A stretch of 64,000 nt of DNA from Bacillota bacterium (GCA_023407175.1 JAEYMU010000035.1:186001-250000); one strand, 5' to 3'. Shown: positions 1 through 9,472, counted from the stretch's first letter. Program-made: numbers and translations. Notes: a model not told the origin generated them from the sequence alone.

Positions 1-383
1 GACTGGAGCAGTCCGGGACGCCTACAGGCATCTACACCGCACCTAAGACAAAATTTGCCGCGGAATTTATTGGGCATTATAACGTGATTACAGCGGAGCA
101 GTTTCAAAAAATCAGCAGGGAGACGGTGGGGGAGGCGGAGCATATCGCAATCCGGCCGGAGGCCATGGAGCTGTCCCCTACGCCGTTTGCGGCAAGAGAG
201 CAGTATTATCATTTTAAGGGCAGGATACTTCACCATATCCCCCATGGCAATGTACTGCGCTATCATGTGGAGGCGGAAGGGGTAGAACTGGAGGCGGATG
301 TACTGTTTCGCAGCTTTTCCCTATATGAAAACGGCCAGGATATTTATATCTGTGTGGAAAACCGGAACTGTCTTAGACTCTGA
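1..383 (+). CDS. ABC transporter ATP-binding protein, C-terminal part (PotA/FbpC-like)
   Basis: The frame is open from base 3, so the gene starts before the window. What is left is the end of a nucleotide-binding domain, with the phrase GTPTGIY then FAAEFIG that closes the ATPase domain of importers of the spermidine/iron/sugar class, followed by a TOBE-type regulatory domain that includes IAIRPEAM. In this family the subunit hydrolyses ATP on the cytoplasmic face to drive import, and the TOBE domain packs against its partner. Walker and signature motifs lie outside the window, and so do any permease genes, so the substrate cannot be told. It reads to a TGA at 381-383 and is followed by about 145 bases before the next gene. 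Confidence 0.8.
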   Translation, partial: LEQSGTPTGIYTAPKTKFAAEFIGHYNVITAEQFQKISRETVGEAEHIAIRPEAMELSPTPFAAREQYYHFKGRILHHIPHGNVLRYHVEAEGVELEADVLFRSFSLYENGQDIYICVENRNCLRL

Positions 384-472
384 TCCCAGGGTTTCGGATT
401 AAGATATGAAAAATTAATATATTTTTTATTAGGAAAAGGACAGGATTTGTTGTATGATGATAGAAAAGAGTA

Positions 473-507
473 GTACAGCCACACCACAGATATAGCTGCG
501 GCTGTAC
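473..507 (+). promoter_or_regulatory. Hairpin in the leader of the zinc-ribbon gene
   Basis: GTACAGCC at 473-480 pairs with GGCTGTAC at 500-507 around a 19-base loop. It ends 22 bases before the start codon and just before the Shine-Dalgarno (AGGAGG). It has no T-tract, so it is more likely a leader structure than a terminator. No known RNA family was recognised. Confidence 0.35.
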
Positions 508-528
508 CATAAAATACAGGAGGTTGCA

Positions 529-921
529 ATGAATCAATTCAGAAGGTTCATGTATGGCCGATATGGTTTTGACCGGCTGACAAGAGACATAGTAATACTG
601 TCAATGCTGGTTACTTTCATAGGATCAATTACAAGACTGTTACCCTTATATGTGCTGTCTTATCTGCTGCTGTTCTATGCCCTGTTTCGGACCTTTTCAA
701 AAAACATACAGAAGCGCTATAATGAAAATATGGCCTATAGCCGGATAACAGGACCGATTGGAAAGAAGCTGCATGATTTCTTTTTAATTCTGTTTGGAAC
801 GAAGACGCACAAGTATTACCGGTGTTCCCATTGCAGGCAGACCATCAGGGTCCCGAAAGGCAAGGGAAAGATTTGCATCACTTGTCCCAAATGCCGGAGT
901 GAATTCATCCGAAAAACCTGA
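529..921 (+). CDS. Small membrane protein with C-terminal zinc ribbon
   Basis: 130 residues. The N-terminal half holds two hydrophobic stretches (roughly residues 17-35 and 39-55) that look like membrane helices. The C-terminus carries two CxxC knuckles (CSHC and CPKC, around residues 103-121) separated by a short basic loop, a rubredoxin-like or zinc-ribbon pattern that should bind one zinc. A strong AGGAGG sits 7 bases before the ATG. It stands alone between the ABC ATPase tail and a terminator at 967-990. Function is not known; membrane-tethered zinc ribbons of this size are common uncharacterised proteins in clostridia. Confidence 0.75.
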   Translation: MNQFRRFMYGRYGFDRLTRDIVILSMLVTFIGSITRLLPLYVLSYLLLFYALFRTFSKNIQKRYNENMAYSRITGPIGKKLHDFFLILFGTKTHKYYRCSHCRQTIRVPKGKGKICITCPKCRSEFIRKT

Positions 922-966
922 TTTTTAAGGATGATCATCATACAATAAGTTTGAAATTAGAACCAG

Positions 967-990
967 AAGGAGGGAGTGATCCCTCCTTTT
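967..990 (+). terminator. Rho-independent terminator after the zinc-ribbon gene
   Basis: AAGGAGGGA (967-975) and TCCCTCCTT (980-988) form a 9-bp stem around the loop GTGA, followed by a short T run. It lies 46 bases downstream of the gene ending at 921. Confidence 0.85.
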
Positions 991-1061
991 TAGTATCCGG
1001 GCATGAATGAAATGCCTTGATATTTTTGCCATAAATTTTACATGATTTGAACGATATCCTA

Positions 1062-1098
1062 TTGCAAATAAACTCCCTCTAAGTATAATTATACTTAG
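1062..1098 (+). promoter_or_regulatory. Promoter of the chemotaxis receptor with palindrome over the -10 box
   Basis: TTGCAA at 1062-1067 and TATAAT at 1084-1089 are 16 bases apart, a good sigma-A type promoter. The -10 box lies inside a perfect 20-bp palindrome at 1079-1098 (CTAAGTATAA and its reverse complement), so a dimeric repressor bound there would block transcription. The start codon is at 1133. Confidence 0.6.
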
Positions 1099-1132
1099 GC
1101 AGCATTAATGACAAGTCGCAAGGAGGATAAAG

Positions 1133-2623
1133 ATGGAGGATCATCTGCAAAGAAAGAGAAACTTTATGAAAAGGGCGAACTATTCGTCCAATATTATCAT
1201 ATGGGTTTTGACAGCCGTTCTGGCCCTCGGATTTTTTTCAGAATATTTAAAACATAACAGATCTCTTGCATTTACCGTCGCTTTTATCTCATACATATTT
1301 ATCATTGGATTAACCTCTACGTTACTCTGCCGATTCCGTCCCTACAGTAATATAATCAGGTATATCTCCTGTTATGGGTATTTGATTGCCTACTGTATGG
1401 TATTATTTACGGGAGATAAATATCTTTCCGTAGTCTTTGCATATCCCGTTACAATTGCGTACTGCATCTATGCGGACAAATGGTTTACCGTCATTGAAGC
1501 TGTACTTGTATTTGCTATCAATATCATATATATCGGATTTCGGTTAGAAAACGGACATAATGCCAATCTGGATATGACACAATATGTGCTGCAGATCGGA
1601 GCGCTGATTATTTATCTGACGGGTCTGATCATTGTAGTAAAATTCTTAAGTAAATCAAATGAAACAGCTGAGATTAACCTGCATATGGCTGAGGAGGCAC
1701 AGGGAAAGCAGGCTGAACTCATGGACAATTTAAGAGAGCTTGCCGGCGTTGTGAATCATAATTCCATCAAAGTAAGCGATGTGGTAAATGATATGAATGA
1801 ATCATCAAATACAGTGGAGACTGCAATCAATCAGATCTCCGAGGGGGCTTTATCCACGGTGGAGAATATCCAGGATCAGACCGTATTATCCGGTACGATT
1901 CAGGAGAAGATATCCAATACCTTTGCTACCTCGGAAGCAATTAAAAATGCCGCCGATCTGACGAAGATGAATGTGGCAGGCGGATTGGAAAGAATTAAAG
2001 CCCTTAACGGGCATACGCAGCTGGTTCAAAATACAACCAGCCAGGTAAATGATCAGATGCTTCAATTAAGGGAAAGCTTTGTGAAAATACAGGAAATCAC
2101 AGGACTGATAGGCAGCATATCAGAACAGACCAACCTTTTATCACTGAATGCAGCCATAGAAGCGGCCAGGGCCGGAGAGAGCGGGAAGGGCTTTTCCGTA
2201 GTAGCCGGTGAGGTTAGAAAGCTGGCCGAGCAAAGCAATGAATCAGCTTCGAATATATCAAGGATCATCACAGAATTTCAGAAGATAACCAGTGAATCCA
2301 TAGAGACCTTTCATACGCTGATGCAATTATCCGACACTCAAAATAAGCTCATTCTTGAGACCGGTGAGATACTGGAAACAATCAGTGAAAGTGCGGAGGA
2401 ATTTCATAGCAATGCAAATTCAATCAATGAAAAAATTAGTGATATTTATAATGCCAGTGATAAAATTGTTCAGACCATAACCGGTATCTCGGCAGTATCC
2501 GAGGAGACGCTTGCTACCACTGAGGAAGCATCCAAATTTATAAAGGAATTCCTTAATAAAACCTTCGCTGCGGCCGCCCTTGTAGGTGAGCTTAGAGAAA
2601 CTGCCGATAAGCTGTCAGAGTAA
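1133..2623 (+). CDS. Methyl-accepting chemotaxis protein with membrane-embedded N-terminus
   Basis: 496 residues. About six hydrophobic segments fill residues 20-180 with only short loops, so there is no sizeable extracellular sensor domain. A long coiled-coil signalling domain follows (about 185-496). Its hairpin tip around residues 328-365 holds the conserved phrase [19 protein letters not shown] and then [16 protein letters not shown], which in this family bind CheA and CheW. No HAMP domain was obvious. The ATG has AAGGAGG 8 bases upstream. No chemotaxis genes lie nearby. The type IV pilus locus starts 2.7 kb downstream, so the receptor could steer motility, but that is only inference. Signal unknown; it may sense membrane state or a small permeable ligand. 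Confidence 0.9.
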   Translation: MEDHLQRKRNFMKRANYSSNIIIWVLTAVLALGFFSEYLKHNRSLAFTVAFISYIFIIGLTSTLLCRFRPYSNIIRYISCYGYLIAYCMVLFTGDKYLSVVFAYPVTIAYCIYADKWFTVIEAVLVFAINIIYIGFRLENGHNANLDMTQYVLQIGALIIYLTGLIIVVKFLSKSNETAEINLHMAEEAQGKQAELMDNLRELAGVVNHNSIKVSDVVNDMNESSNTVETAINQISEGALSTVENIQDQTVLSGTIQEKISNTFATSEAIKNAADLTKMNVAGGLERIKALNGHTQLVQNTTSQVNDQMLQLRESFVKIQEITGLIGSISEQTNLLSLNAAIEAARAGESGKGFSVVAGEVRKLAEQSNESASNISRIITEFQKITSESIETFHTLMQLSDTQNKLILETGEILETISESAEEFHSNANSINEKISDIYNASDKIVQTITGISAVSEETLATTEEASKFIKEFLNKTFAAAALVGELRETADKLSE

Positions 2624-2662
2624 GGCTGCTTGCAATTATGGTATAAAGAAACGAGGTAGAAT

Positions 2663-3163
2663 ATGAGAAAGATCGGTAATGTAATCAGTGCAATGATTGA
2701 ATATTATGCAGGGGATGCCAGAAGAATTCAGCACTTTCTTAAGGTATACGCCTATGCAAAGGCAATTGGGGAGCTGGAGTCTGTAGCCCCTGCCCTATTG
2801 GAGCTGCTTGAGGTGGCGGCAGTGGTTCATGATATCGGGATTAAGATCAGTGAAGAGAAATACAACAGCAGTGCGGGGAATTACCAGCAGCTGGAAGGCC
2901 CGCCCATAGCGCGGAGCATGCTGAAGGAGCTTGGCTATGAGGAGGAGTTCATTGAACGTGTCTGCTATCTGATCGCGCATCACCATACCTATCATAATAT
3001 GGAAGGCTTGGACTACCAGATACTGGTGGAGGCGGATTTCCTGGTTAATATCAGTGAGGATGGAATGGATGCCAAAGCAATAGAAAGTATTCGAGGTAAG
3101 ATATTTAGGACGAAAACAGGACGGATGTTCCTTGACAGGATATTTGAAGGAACCAGGTCGTGA
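2663..3163 (+). CDS. HD-domain hydrolase
   Basis: 166 residues, covering little more than one HD domain. The metal-binding pattern is visible: His at about residue 24 (IQHFLKV), the HD pair in VVHDIGIK (about 53-54), a run of three histidines near residue 114, and a late Asp in VEADFLVN. This family cleaves phosphate esters, typically nucleotides or cyclic nucleotides. The similarity to small YfbR/YqeK-like HD proteins is general, so the substrate is open. It starts 40 bases after the chemotaxis receptor, so the two may be co-transcribed. It is followed by a bidirectional hairpin at 3235-3296. Confidence 0.8.
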   Translation: MRKIGNVISAMIEYYAGDARRIQHFLKVYAYAKAIGELESVAPALLELLEVAAVVHDIGIKISEEKYNSSAGNYQQLEGPPIARSMLKELGYEEEFIERVCYLIAHHHTYHNMEGLDYQILVEADFLVNISEDGMDAKAIESIRGKIFRTKTGRMFLDRIFEGTRS

Positions 3164-3234
3164 ATTACTTATAAGAATTCATTCTGCATTATCAGCCGGT
3201 TATTTAGAATATGCGTGCTGGATAGAATATAGGA

Positions 3235-3296
3235 AAAGCCGCCCATCGGGATGTGCCCTTCTACAGAGAAGAAGCATAATCCGGTGCGGCGGCTTT
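3235..3296. terminator. Bidirectional terminator between convergent genes
   Basis: AAAGCCGCC (3235-3243) pairs with GGCGGCTTT (3288-3296). A run rich in A precedes it and one rich in T follows it. It lies between the HD gene (plus) and the ABC-F gene (minus), so it can serve both. Confidence 0.7.
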
Positions 3297-3307
3297 CGTT
3301 GTTTTAA

Positions 3308-4861
3308 TTATTTCTTGGTGGTCCATTTGGAACAGTCCCAGACCTTGGTTACGACCTCCTCATAAAAATCAGGTTCATGGCAGATTAACAGGATACTGCC
3401 CCGGTAAGCCTTCAGCGCTCTTTGCAGCTCGGCCTTGGCGTCCACGTCCAGATGGTTGGTGGGCTCGTCGAGAAGCAGGATATTGGTTTCGCGGTTGATC
3501 AGCTTGCACAGGCGTACCTTGGCCTGCTCACCGCCACTTAGGACCCGGACCTGGCTTTCGATATGCTTTGTGGTAAGGCCGCACTTGGCAAGAGCGGAGC
3601 GCACCTCATACTGAGTAAAGCCGGGGAACTCCTTCCAGATTTCCTCGATGCAGGTGGTGGTATTGCCGGGAGCCATCTCTTGTTCAAAGTAACCTATGCT
3701 AAGATAGTCGCCGAGCTCCACACTGCCGTTAAGGGAGGGGATTAAGCCCAGGATACTCTTTAGCAGGGTGGTTTTACCGATGCCGTTAGCGCCTGTCAGA
3801 GCAATCTTGTCACCGCGCTCCATGGAAAGAGACAGCGGAGAGGAAAGGGGTTCCTCATAGCCGATGACAAGCTCCTGTGTCTGGAAGATATATCTGCCGG
3901 CAGCCCGTGCCTCCTTGAAGTTAAATTCCGGCTTCGGCTTCTCCCTGGCCAATTCGATGACATCCATTTTATCCAGCTTCTTCTGCCGGGACATGGCCAT
4001 ATTCCGGGTGGATACACGTGCCTTATTGCGGGCGACGAAATCCTCCAGCTCTTCAATTTCCTTTTGCTGGCGCTTATAGGCCGCCTCAAGCTGTGTTTTC
4101 TTCATCTCATATACTTCGAGGAATTTATTGTAATCACCCACATAACGATTAAGCCCCTGATTTTCCATATGATAGATGATATTTACCACACTGTTTAGAA
4201 AGGGGATATCATGGGAAATCAGAATAAAAGCATTTTCATATTCCGTCAGATACCGCTTCAGCCATTCGATGTGCGAAGCGTCCAGATAATTGGTGGGCTC
4301 GTCCAGCAGCAGGATATCCGGCTTTTCAAGCAGGAGCTTTCCAAGTAAAAGCTTCGTCCTCTGACCGCCGCTTAAGTCGGTAACATCACAGTCGAGACCG
4401 ATATCATCCAGGCCCAGAGCATGAGCAACCTCCTCTACCTTACTGTCAAGAATATAGAAATCATGCATGGATAACAGCTCCTGGATGCTGCCCATTTCAT
4501 CAATCATATCCTGCAAAGCATCTCCATCCGCCGTTCCCATGGCATCACATAATTCATTCATCTTTTCTTCCAGCTCAAACAGATAGGAGAAGGCGGATTG
4601 CAGGACACTGCGCAGCGTCATTCCCTTCTCCAGCACGGCATGCTGGTCCAGATAACCGACATGGACATGCTTTGACCATTCTACCTTTCCCTCATCCGGC
4701 ATTAGTTTACCGGTCACAACATTCATAAAGGTGGATTTTCCTTCTCCGTTGGCACCAATCAGGCCGATATGCTCCCCCTTCAGCAGCCGGAAGGATACAT
4801 CGTGGAAAATAGCCCGGTCTCCAAAGCCGTGGCTTAAATTTGTGACATTTAATATACTCAT
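3308..4861 (-). CDS. ABC-F family ATPase (ribosome-associated type)
   Basis: 517 residues with two ABC cassettes in one chain and no membrane segment, the ABC-F layout. The first Walker A is GANGEGKST (36-44), with signature LSGGQRTKL; the second is GANGIGKTT, with signature LSGGEQAKV. Between them is the charged interdomain linker (about 240-320), which in this family enters the ribosomal E site. Family members act in translation, as factors rescuing stalled ribosomes or as antibiotic-resistance proteins. The overall length and the short linker look more like the YbiT/YkpA housekeeping group than the resistance proteins, but this cannot be settled by eye. It is monocistronic, convergent with the HD gene, and followed (upstream of its start) by a 500-base gap. 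Confidence 0.9.
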   Translation of the reverse strand: MSILNVTNLSHGFGDRAIFHDVSFRLLKGEHIGLIGANGEGKSTFMNVVTGKLMPDEGKVEWSKHVHVGYLDQHAVLEKGMTLRSVLQSAFSYLFELEEKMNELCDAMGTADGDALQDMIDEMGSIQELLSMHDFYILDSKVEEVAHALGLDDIGLDCDVTDLSGGQRTKLLLGKLLLEKPDILLLDEPTNYLDASHIEWLKRYLTEYENAFILISHDIPFLNSVVNIIYHMENQGLNRYVGDYNKFLEVYEMKKTQLEAAYKRQQKEIEELEDFVARNKARVSTRNMAMSRQKKLDKMDVIELAREKPKPEFNFKEARAAGRYIFQTQELVIGYEEPLSSPLSLSMERGDKIALTGANGIGKTTLLKSILGLIPSLNGSVELGDYLSIGYFEQEMAPGNTTTCIEEIWKEFPGFTQYEVRSALAKCGLTTKHIESQVRVLSGGEQAKVRLCKLINRETNILLLDEPTNHLDVDAKAELQRALKAYRGSILLICHEPDFYEEVVTKVWDCSKWTTKK

Positions 4862-5379
4862 AACTACCTCACTAGATTACAAATTAAAACTGCATTACGA
4901 GGTATCATTGTACACTAAGTTCGGATACATTTCCATAGAAACCTTAAGAATATGGCAAAAATAATGAATGGTATCCCGCAAAACAGGAAGAAATGGAAGA
5001 ATATGGATTACCGGTAACGGACTTAAAAATGTGTTAAATAAACAAACAATAAACACAACTTTCGACAAATAAATACCAAATATTACCTGTGATATTGACA
5101 TTTAATAGGAAAAAGGGACCATAAAACCATTTGTTTTTCCAGTAAATTAACAAATTCTTGACAGCAAATTGTCAAAAAATTCACTTGAGTATCGAACAAT
5201 TAAAAAAATTGGTTGATTTTTATATATTATAGAGTATAATTATTCTAAGGATACTATTCTAAGGAAATATATGAAGAGAATAATTCCAATGGATCATATT
5301 TATCCCAGGGGATGAAGCATTATTTTCTATTCCAGGAATAGGTATTTTAAGTTAAAAGCTATGTATGAGGAGAAGTCTG
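4862..5379. other. 518-base intergenic region, AT-rich, divergent control region
   Basis: The gap separates the divergent ABC-F and pilB genes. The only clear elements are the pilB promoter (5213-5240) and a tandem 11-base repeat just after it. Positions 4900-5200 are A+T rich with no coding frame that I trust. I looked for a c-di-GMP riboswitch ahead of pilB and saw no convincing match. Confidence 0.6.
5213..5265 (+). promoter_or_regulatory. Promoter of the type IV pilus operon, with tandem repeat at the start region
   Basis: TTGATT (5213-5218) and TATAAT (5235-5240) are 16 bases apart. Immediately after the -10 box, TATTCTAAGGA occurs twice, at 5241-5251 and 5255-5265, with a period of 14 bases. 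The repeats cover the probable transcription start and could be a regulator site or an early leader element. A leader of more than 110 bases precedes pilB. Confidence 0.55.
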
Positions 5380-7083
5380 ATGGAATTTTACAATAAGAAG
5401 AGGCTTGGAGATATCCTCATCAGCGCGGGGATTATTAATGAAGAACAGCTTTTGCAGGCATTAAAGCGTCAGAAGGAAAAGGGGCAAAAGCTCGGTGAGA
5501 CGCTGATAGACTTAGGCTTTACCAATGAGATGGAGATTGCAAATGCTCTGCATAACCAGCTGAATTGTGATCTTGTAATATTATCGGAACGGCGGATTGA
5601 TGCCGACATAACCAAACTGATTGGTGAGGAGATTCTGCGTAAGCATCTGGCGATGCCCTTTGAATATAAGAGAGGGTACGCTAACATCCTTCGTGTTGCA
5701 ATGGCCAATCCTTTGGACCTGATTGCGATCGATGATATTGCGATTGTAACGAATCTGCAGATTGAGCCTGCCGTATCCACCCCTACGGACATAGCAGCTG
5801 CAATTGATAAATACTATGGAAACATCGAGGCGTTAAAGGTTGCCGAGCGCTATACCCAGGAGCGGGACAGCCTGCTTAAGACTGAGCAGGAGCAGGACAG
5901 CCTTGCCGAGAATGTGGAGAATGCTCCCATCGTTATATTGGTAAGATCGATCATAGAACAGGGCATAAGGCAGCGTGCCAGTGATATCCACATAGAACCG
6001 ATGGAAAATGAGCTTCGTGTCAGATACCGAATTGACGGAGTTTTAAATAAAGGAAGAATTTATAATGCCAGCCTGATTCCTGCAATTGTAGCGAGAATCA
6101 AGATTATCGGCGGAATGGATATATCGGAAAAAAGAAAGCCCCAGGACGGACGTATCACAATGACGGTAGGCCGTGGGGAGTACGACATTCGTGCGTCAAT
6201 CCTCCCGACCGTATACGGAGAGAAGGTAGTGCTTCGTATTGCGACAAAGGGAAGCTATACCAGAGATAAAAGGGAATTGGGCTTAACAGAGGACGAGCTG
6301 GTAAGATATGATAAGATCATATCAAATCCCTATGGGATTATCCTTGTAACGGGCCCCACCGGAAGCGGTAAATCAACCACACTGTACAGTATGCTCTCCT
6401 CGTTAAACCGTGACGGAGTTAACATTATCACAATTGAGGACCCGGTAGAAGCACATATTGACGGAGTCAATCAGGTGCAGGTAAATGAGAAGGCAAATCT
6501 AACCTTTGCCAGCGCGCTGCGCTCCATTCTAAGACAGGACCCGGATATTATTATGATCGGTGAGGTCAGAGATAACGAGACCGCCGGCATTGCGGTCAAG
6601 GCATCCATTACCGGGCATCTTGTGGCAAGTACCTTACATACAAATTCGGCGGCTGGATCGATAACCCGTATGATAGACATGGGAGTGGAGCCATATTTAC
6701 TGTCGGAGGCAATTGCGGGAGTGATTGCCCAGCGTCTGGTCAGAAAGCTTTGTCCGGATTGCAAGAAGCGAAAACATGCGACGGATTTAGACAAGCACCT
6801 ACTAAGAGTACCAAAGGAACAGCCACTTCAGATTTATGAGGCCTGCGGCTGTGTGAAATGTGACGATACGGGATATATTGGACGTACCGGTATTTATGAA
6901 ATCATGTCGACCTCATCAAAAATCAGAGAGGCAATCCGCAATAAGCTTTCCGTAGATGCGATAGAACAGATTGCGATTACCGAAGGCATGAAGCCCCTTC
7001 GGACACGGGCGGTGGATTTGATTTTAAAGGGAATAACCTCGATGGAGGAGCTGCTTCGGATTTCTGTTGATGAAGATAGATAA
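5380..7083 (+). CDS. pilB: Type IV pilus extension ATPase PilB (GspE family)
   Basis: The hexameric cytoplasmic motor that drives pilin polymerisation. The N-terminus (about 1-65) reads RLGDILISAGI and then LGETLIDLGF, matching the paired motif of MshEN domains that bind c-di-GMP. The ATPase part has Walker A GPTGSGKST, a Walker B in DPDIIMIGEVRD and a His box around HLVASTLHTN. A four-cysteine zinc site (CPDC and, about 35 residues later, CVKC) is typical of PilB/GspE. The frame is open from an ATG at 5365, but the one at 5380 is preceded by GAGGAG at 7 bases and gives the usual start MEFYNKKRLGD; 567 residues. First gene of the pilus operon. Confidence 0.95.
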   Translation: MEFYNKKRLGDILISAGIINEEQLLQALKRQKEKGQKLGETLIDLGFTNEMEIANALHNQLNCDLVILSERRIDADITKLIGEEILRKHLAMPFEYKRGYANILRVAMANPLDLIAIDDIAIVTNLQIEPAVSTPTDIAAAIDKYYGNIEALKVAERYTQERDSLLKTEQEQDSLAENVENAPIVILVRSIIEQGIRQRASDIHIEPMENELRVRYRIDGVLNKGRIYNASLIPAIVARIKIIGGMDISEKRKPQDGRITMTVGRGEYDIRASILPTVYGEKVVLRIATKGSYTRDKRELGLTEDELVRYDKIISNPYGIILVTGPTGSGKSTTLYSMLSSLNRDGVNIITIEDPVEAHIDGVNQVQVNEKANLTFASALRSILRQDPDIIMIGEVRDNETAGIAVKASITGHLVASTLHTNSAAGSITRMIDMGVEPYLLSEAIAGVIAQRLVRKLCPDCKKRKHATDLDKHLLRVPKEQPLQIYEACGCVKCDDTGYIGRTGIYEIMSTSSKIREAIRNKLSVDAIEQIAITEGMKPLRTRAVDLILKGITSMEELLRISVDEDR

Positions 7084-7108
7084 TAGGCGGTAAAGGTGGT
7101 AATAAGAA

Positions 7109-8161
7109 TTGACAATAAATGATTTGTTACTTGATGCACAGCAAAGGAAGGCTTCGGACCTTCATATAACAACAGGTATTTCACCCTGCTGCAGAATTAA
7201 CGGTGAGCTTACGGATATGGGATATGCGGTCCTGTCACCGGAGGATACACAAAGCTTAATTATGCCGATGGTACCCTCCTGGTTAAAGGATAGACTGATT
7301 GCAAACGGTGAATCGGATTTTTCCTACTCAATACCGGGTGTGGGCAGGTACCGTGTGAATGTATTCCGCCAGAGGGGCTCCTATGCGGCGGTCATAAGAA
7401 TTATTAATACAGTAATTCCGGCTCCCCAGAGTCTTGGCTTGCCGGCTTCCGTAGTTGAGCTGACGAAGAAAAAGAGAGGGTTGATTCTGGTCACCGGTCC
7501 CACCGGCAGCGGTAAATCCACAACCCTTGCATCCCTGATAGATATCATTAACAATAACAGCAGCAGACATATCGTGACATTGGAAGACCCGATTGAATAT
7601 GTCCACCGGCATAAGAAATCGATTGTTAATCAGAGGGAATTGGGAATTGATACTCTTGCCTTTGCAAATGCCCTAAGGGCGGCCTTAAGAGAAGACCCGG
7701 ATGTAATTCTTGTCGGGGAGATGAGAGATCTTGAGACGATAGAGATAGCGATTACAGCGGCGGAGACAGGCCATCTGGTATTATCCACCCTGCATACAAT
7801 CGGTGCGGCAAGCACCATAGACCGAATGATAGATGTATTCCCGCCCCACCAGCAGCAACAGATCAGAGTTCAGCTGTCGGCGGTTCTGGAGGCGGTAATT
7901 TCTCAACAGCTGATACCGGTTCAGGAGGGGAGCGGAAGAGTCGCGGCCTTTGAAATTATGCACTCCACACCGGCAATCCGTAATCTGATCAGGGAAGGGA
8001 AATCTCATCAGCTGACTTCGTTTATTCAGACAAATAAGAGCCTGGGAATGCAGACTATGGACGATGCCATTTTCAACCTGTATTTTCAGGGGAAAATCAG
8101 TTCGGAGCAGGCAATTGCCTTTGCGCAGGACGCGGCCTCGATGGAACGCAAGTTTTTCTGA
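7109..8161 (+). CDS. pilT: Type IV pilus retraction ATPase PilT
   Basis: 350 residues. PilT depolymerises pili and powers twitching. Seen here are Walker A GPTGSGKST, the Asp box EDPIEYVH, Walker B DPDVILVGEMRD and the His box HLVLSTLHT, in the usual order and spacing. It lacks the MshEN and zinc segments of PilB. The start is a TTG at 7109, with AAAGGTGG about 9 bases upstream, and gives MTINDLLLDA, the normal PilT start. The gap from pilB is 25 bases. Its presence means the pili can be retracted, so the locus is more likely for twitching, adhesion or DNA uptake than for secretion only. Confidence 0.95.
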   Translation: MTINDLLLDAQQRKASDLHITTGISPCCRINGELTDMGYAVLSPEDTQSLIMPMVPSWLKDRLIANGESDFSYSIPGVGRYRVNVFRQRGSYAAVIRIINTVIPAPQSLGLPASVVELTKKKRGLILVTGPTGSGKSTTLASLIDIINNNSSRHIVTLEDPIEYVHRHKKSIVNQRELGIDTLAFANALRAALREDPDVILVGEMRDLETIEIAITAAETGHLVLSTLHTIGAASTIDRMIDVFPPHQQQQIRVQLSAVLEAVISQQLIPVQEGSGRVAAFEIMHSTPAIRNLIREGKSHQLTSFIQTNKSLGMQTMDDAIFNLYFQGKISSEQAIAFAQDAASMERKFF

Positions 8162-8254
8162 TATCAGATGATGAAAGCGTCAGATACAAAGGAAACATCA
8201 AATTACGAAGCTGTGAAGCTGATTCATGGTAATAAGGGATAAGGAAGTGATGAT

Positions 8255-9472
8255 TTGGCCGGGTATAATTATGTTGCTGCCGATATCCGGGGCAGGGAAC
8301 GTAAGGGTAAGATGGAGGCGCCGAATGAAGAGCGTGTATTCCAGCTGCTGAAGGCAGAGGGCCTGTATCCGATATCCATTAAGGAACAGAATATATTCAA
8401 CAGGGACATTAACCTTTCCATAACAAAGCCGATCAAGGCAAGGGATTACAGCGTTTTTGCAAGACAGTTCGTCAGTATCATAGGGGCTGGAGTTCCGATC
8501 ATTAAGGCGCTGGAGATGCTGGTGGAACAGACTGAGAATAAAGTGCTGAAAAAGGGACTGAAGGAAACAAAAATCCTGGTTGAGAAGGGTGAAAGGCTGG
8601 CAGACGCAATGCGTAACCAGGGAAAAACCTTTCCCCCCATCCTGATTAATATGGTGGAGGCGGGGGAAGCTTCGGGCAGCCTGGAGATTTCCTTAGACCG
8701 TATGGCAATTCACTTTGAGAAGGAAGCCAAGGTGAAAGCCATGGTAAAAAAGGCGATGATTTATCCGATTGTGGTGGGCGTTGTTGCCCTTGCAGTTGTT
8801 ATACTGATGCTGGTCTTTGTCATACCCTCTTTCATGAACATGTTCGATGATATGGATATGAAGATGCCGGCGGTCACTCTCGCTGTTATGGCTATGAGTG
8901 ATTTTGTAGTAAAGCGGTGGTATATCATAGTGGGTGTAGTCTTGCTGCTTGCAGCAATCCTAACAGCCTTTCGTAATTCACAGAAGGGAAAGGTCATAAT
9001 GGCCAAGCTTGCCCTGCGAATGCCGCTGTTTGGCAAGCTGCTGATTAAAAGCTCCTGTGCCCGGTTTTCAAGAACCTTAAGCACTTTGCTTGCGGCTGGC
9101 ATTACCCTGATTGATGCTATTGAAATCACGGCAAGAACCATGGACAACCTGGTGATAAAGCAGATATTATATGATGCCAAGGAAGAGGTTGCCAGAGGAG
9201 TTCCTCTTTCCGTACCGCTGACTGCCTCGAAGCTTTTCCCCCCGATGGTCTGCCATATGACCAAGATTGGAGAGGAAACCGGCAATCTGGAGCAGATGCT
9301 GATTAAAATAGCGGACTATTACGATGAAGAGGTAGAAATCGGCTCCCAGTCCCTGACTGCTGCGATGGAACCCCTCATTATCATAGTACTTGCACTGGTA
9401 GTAGGACTTTTGGTTATGTCAATCATGCAGCCGATGTTTGCAATGTATGACCAGCTGGATACGCTGGGATAA
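8255..9472 (+). CDS. pilC: Type IV pilus inner-membrane platform protein PilC (GspF family)
   Basis: 405 residues with two T2SSF domains, each beginning with a cytoplasmic helical bundle (FARQFVSIIGAG at about 70 and FSRTLSTLLAAG at about 270). Three membrane helices are seen: about 168-192, 222-240 and 375-395. The protein links the PilB/PilT motors to the growing pilus. The start is a TTG at 8255, preceded by AAGGAAGTG; it gives MAGYNYVAADIRG, the expected N-terminus. It lies 93 bases after pilT. Confidence 0.95.
   Translation: MAGYNYVAADIRGRERKGKMEAPNEERVFQLLKAEGLYPISIKEQNIFNRDINLSITKPIKARDYSVFARQFVSIIGAGVPIIKALEMLVEQTENKVLKKGLKETKILVEKGERLADAMRNQGKTFPPILINMVEAGEASGSLEISLDRMAIHFEKEAKVKAMVKKAMIYPIVVGVVALAVVILMLVFVIPSFMNMFDDMDMKMPAVTLAVMAMSDFVVKRWYIIVGVVLLLAAILTAFRNSQKGKVIMAKLALRMPLFGKLLIKSSCARFSRTLSTLLAAGITLIDAIEITARTMDNLVIKQILYDAKEEVARGVPLSVPLTASKLFPPMVCHMTKIGEETGNLEQMLIKIADYYDEEVEIGSQSLTAAMEPLIIIVLALVVGLLVMSIMQPMFAMYDQLDTLG

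Noticed and set aside
3132..3365. Open frame of 77 codons overlapping the HD gene end
   Set aside because: It runs through the bidirectional terminator at 3235-3296 and into the ABC-F gene on the other strand; no ribosome-binding site and no recognisable protein.
5266..5379. Possible c-di-GMP riboswitch ahead of pilB
   Set aside because: Expected because of the MshEN domain, but the conserved GEMM bases and paired helices are not seen in the leader.
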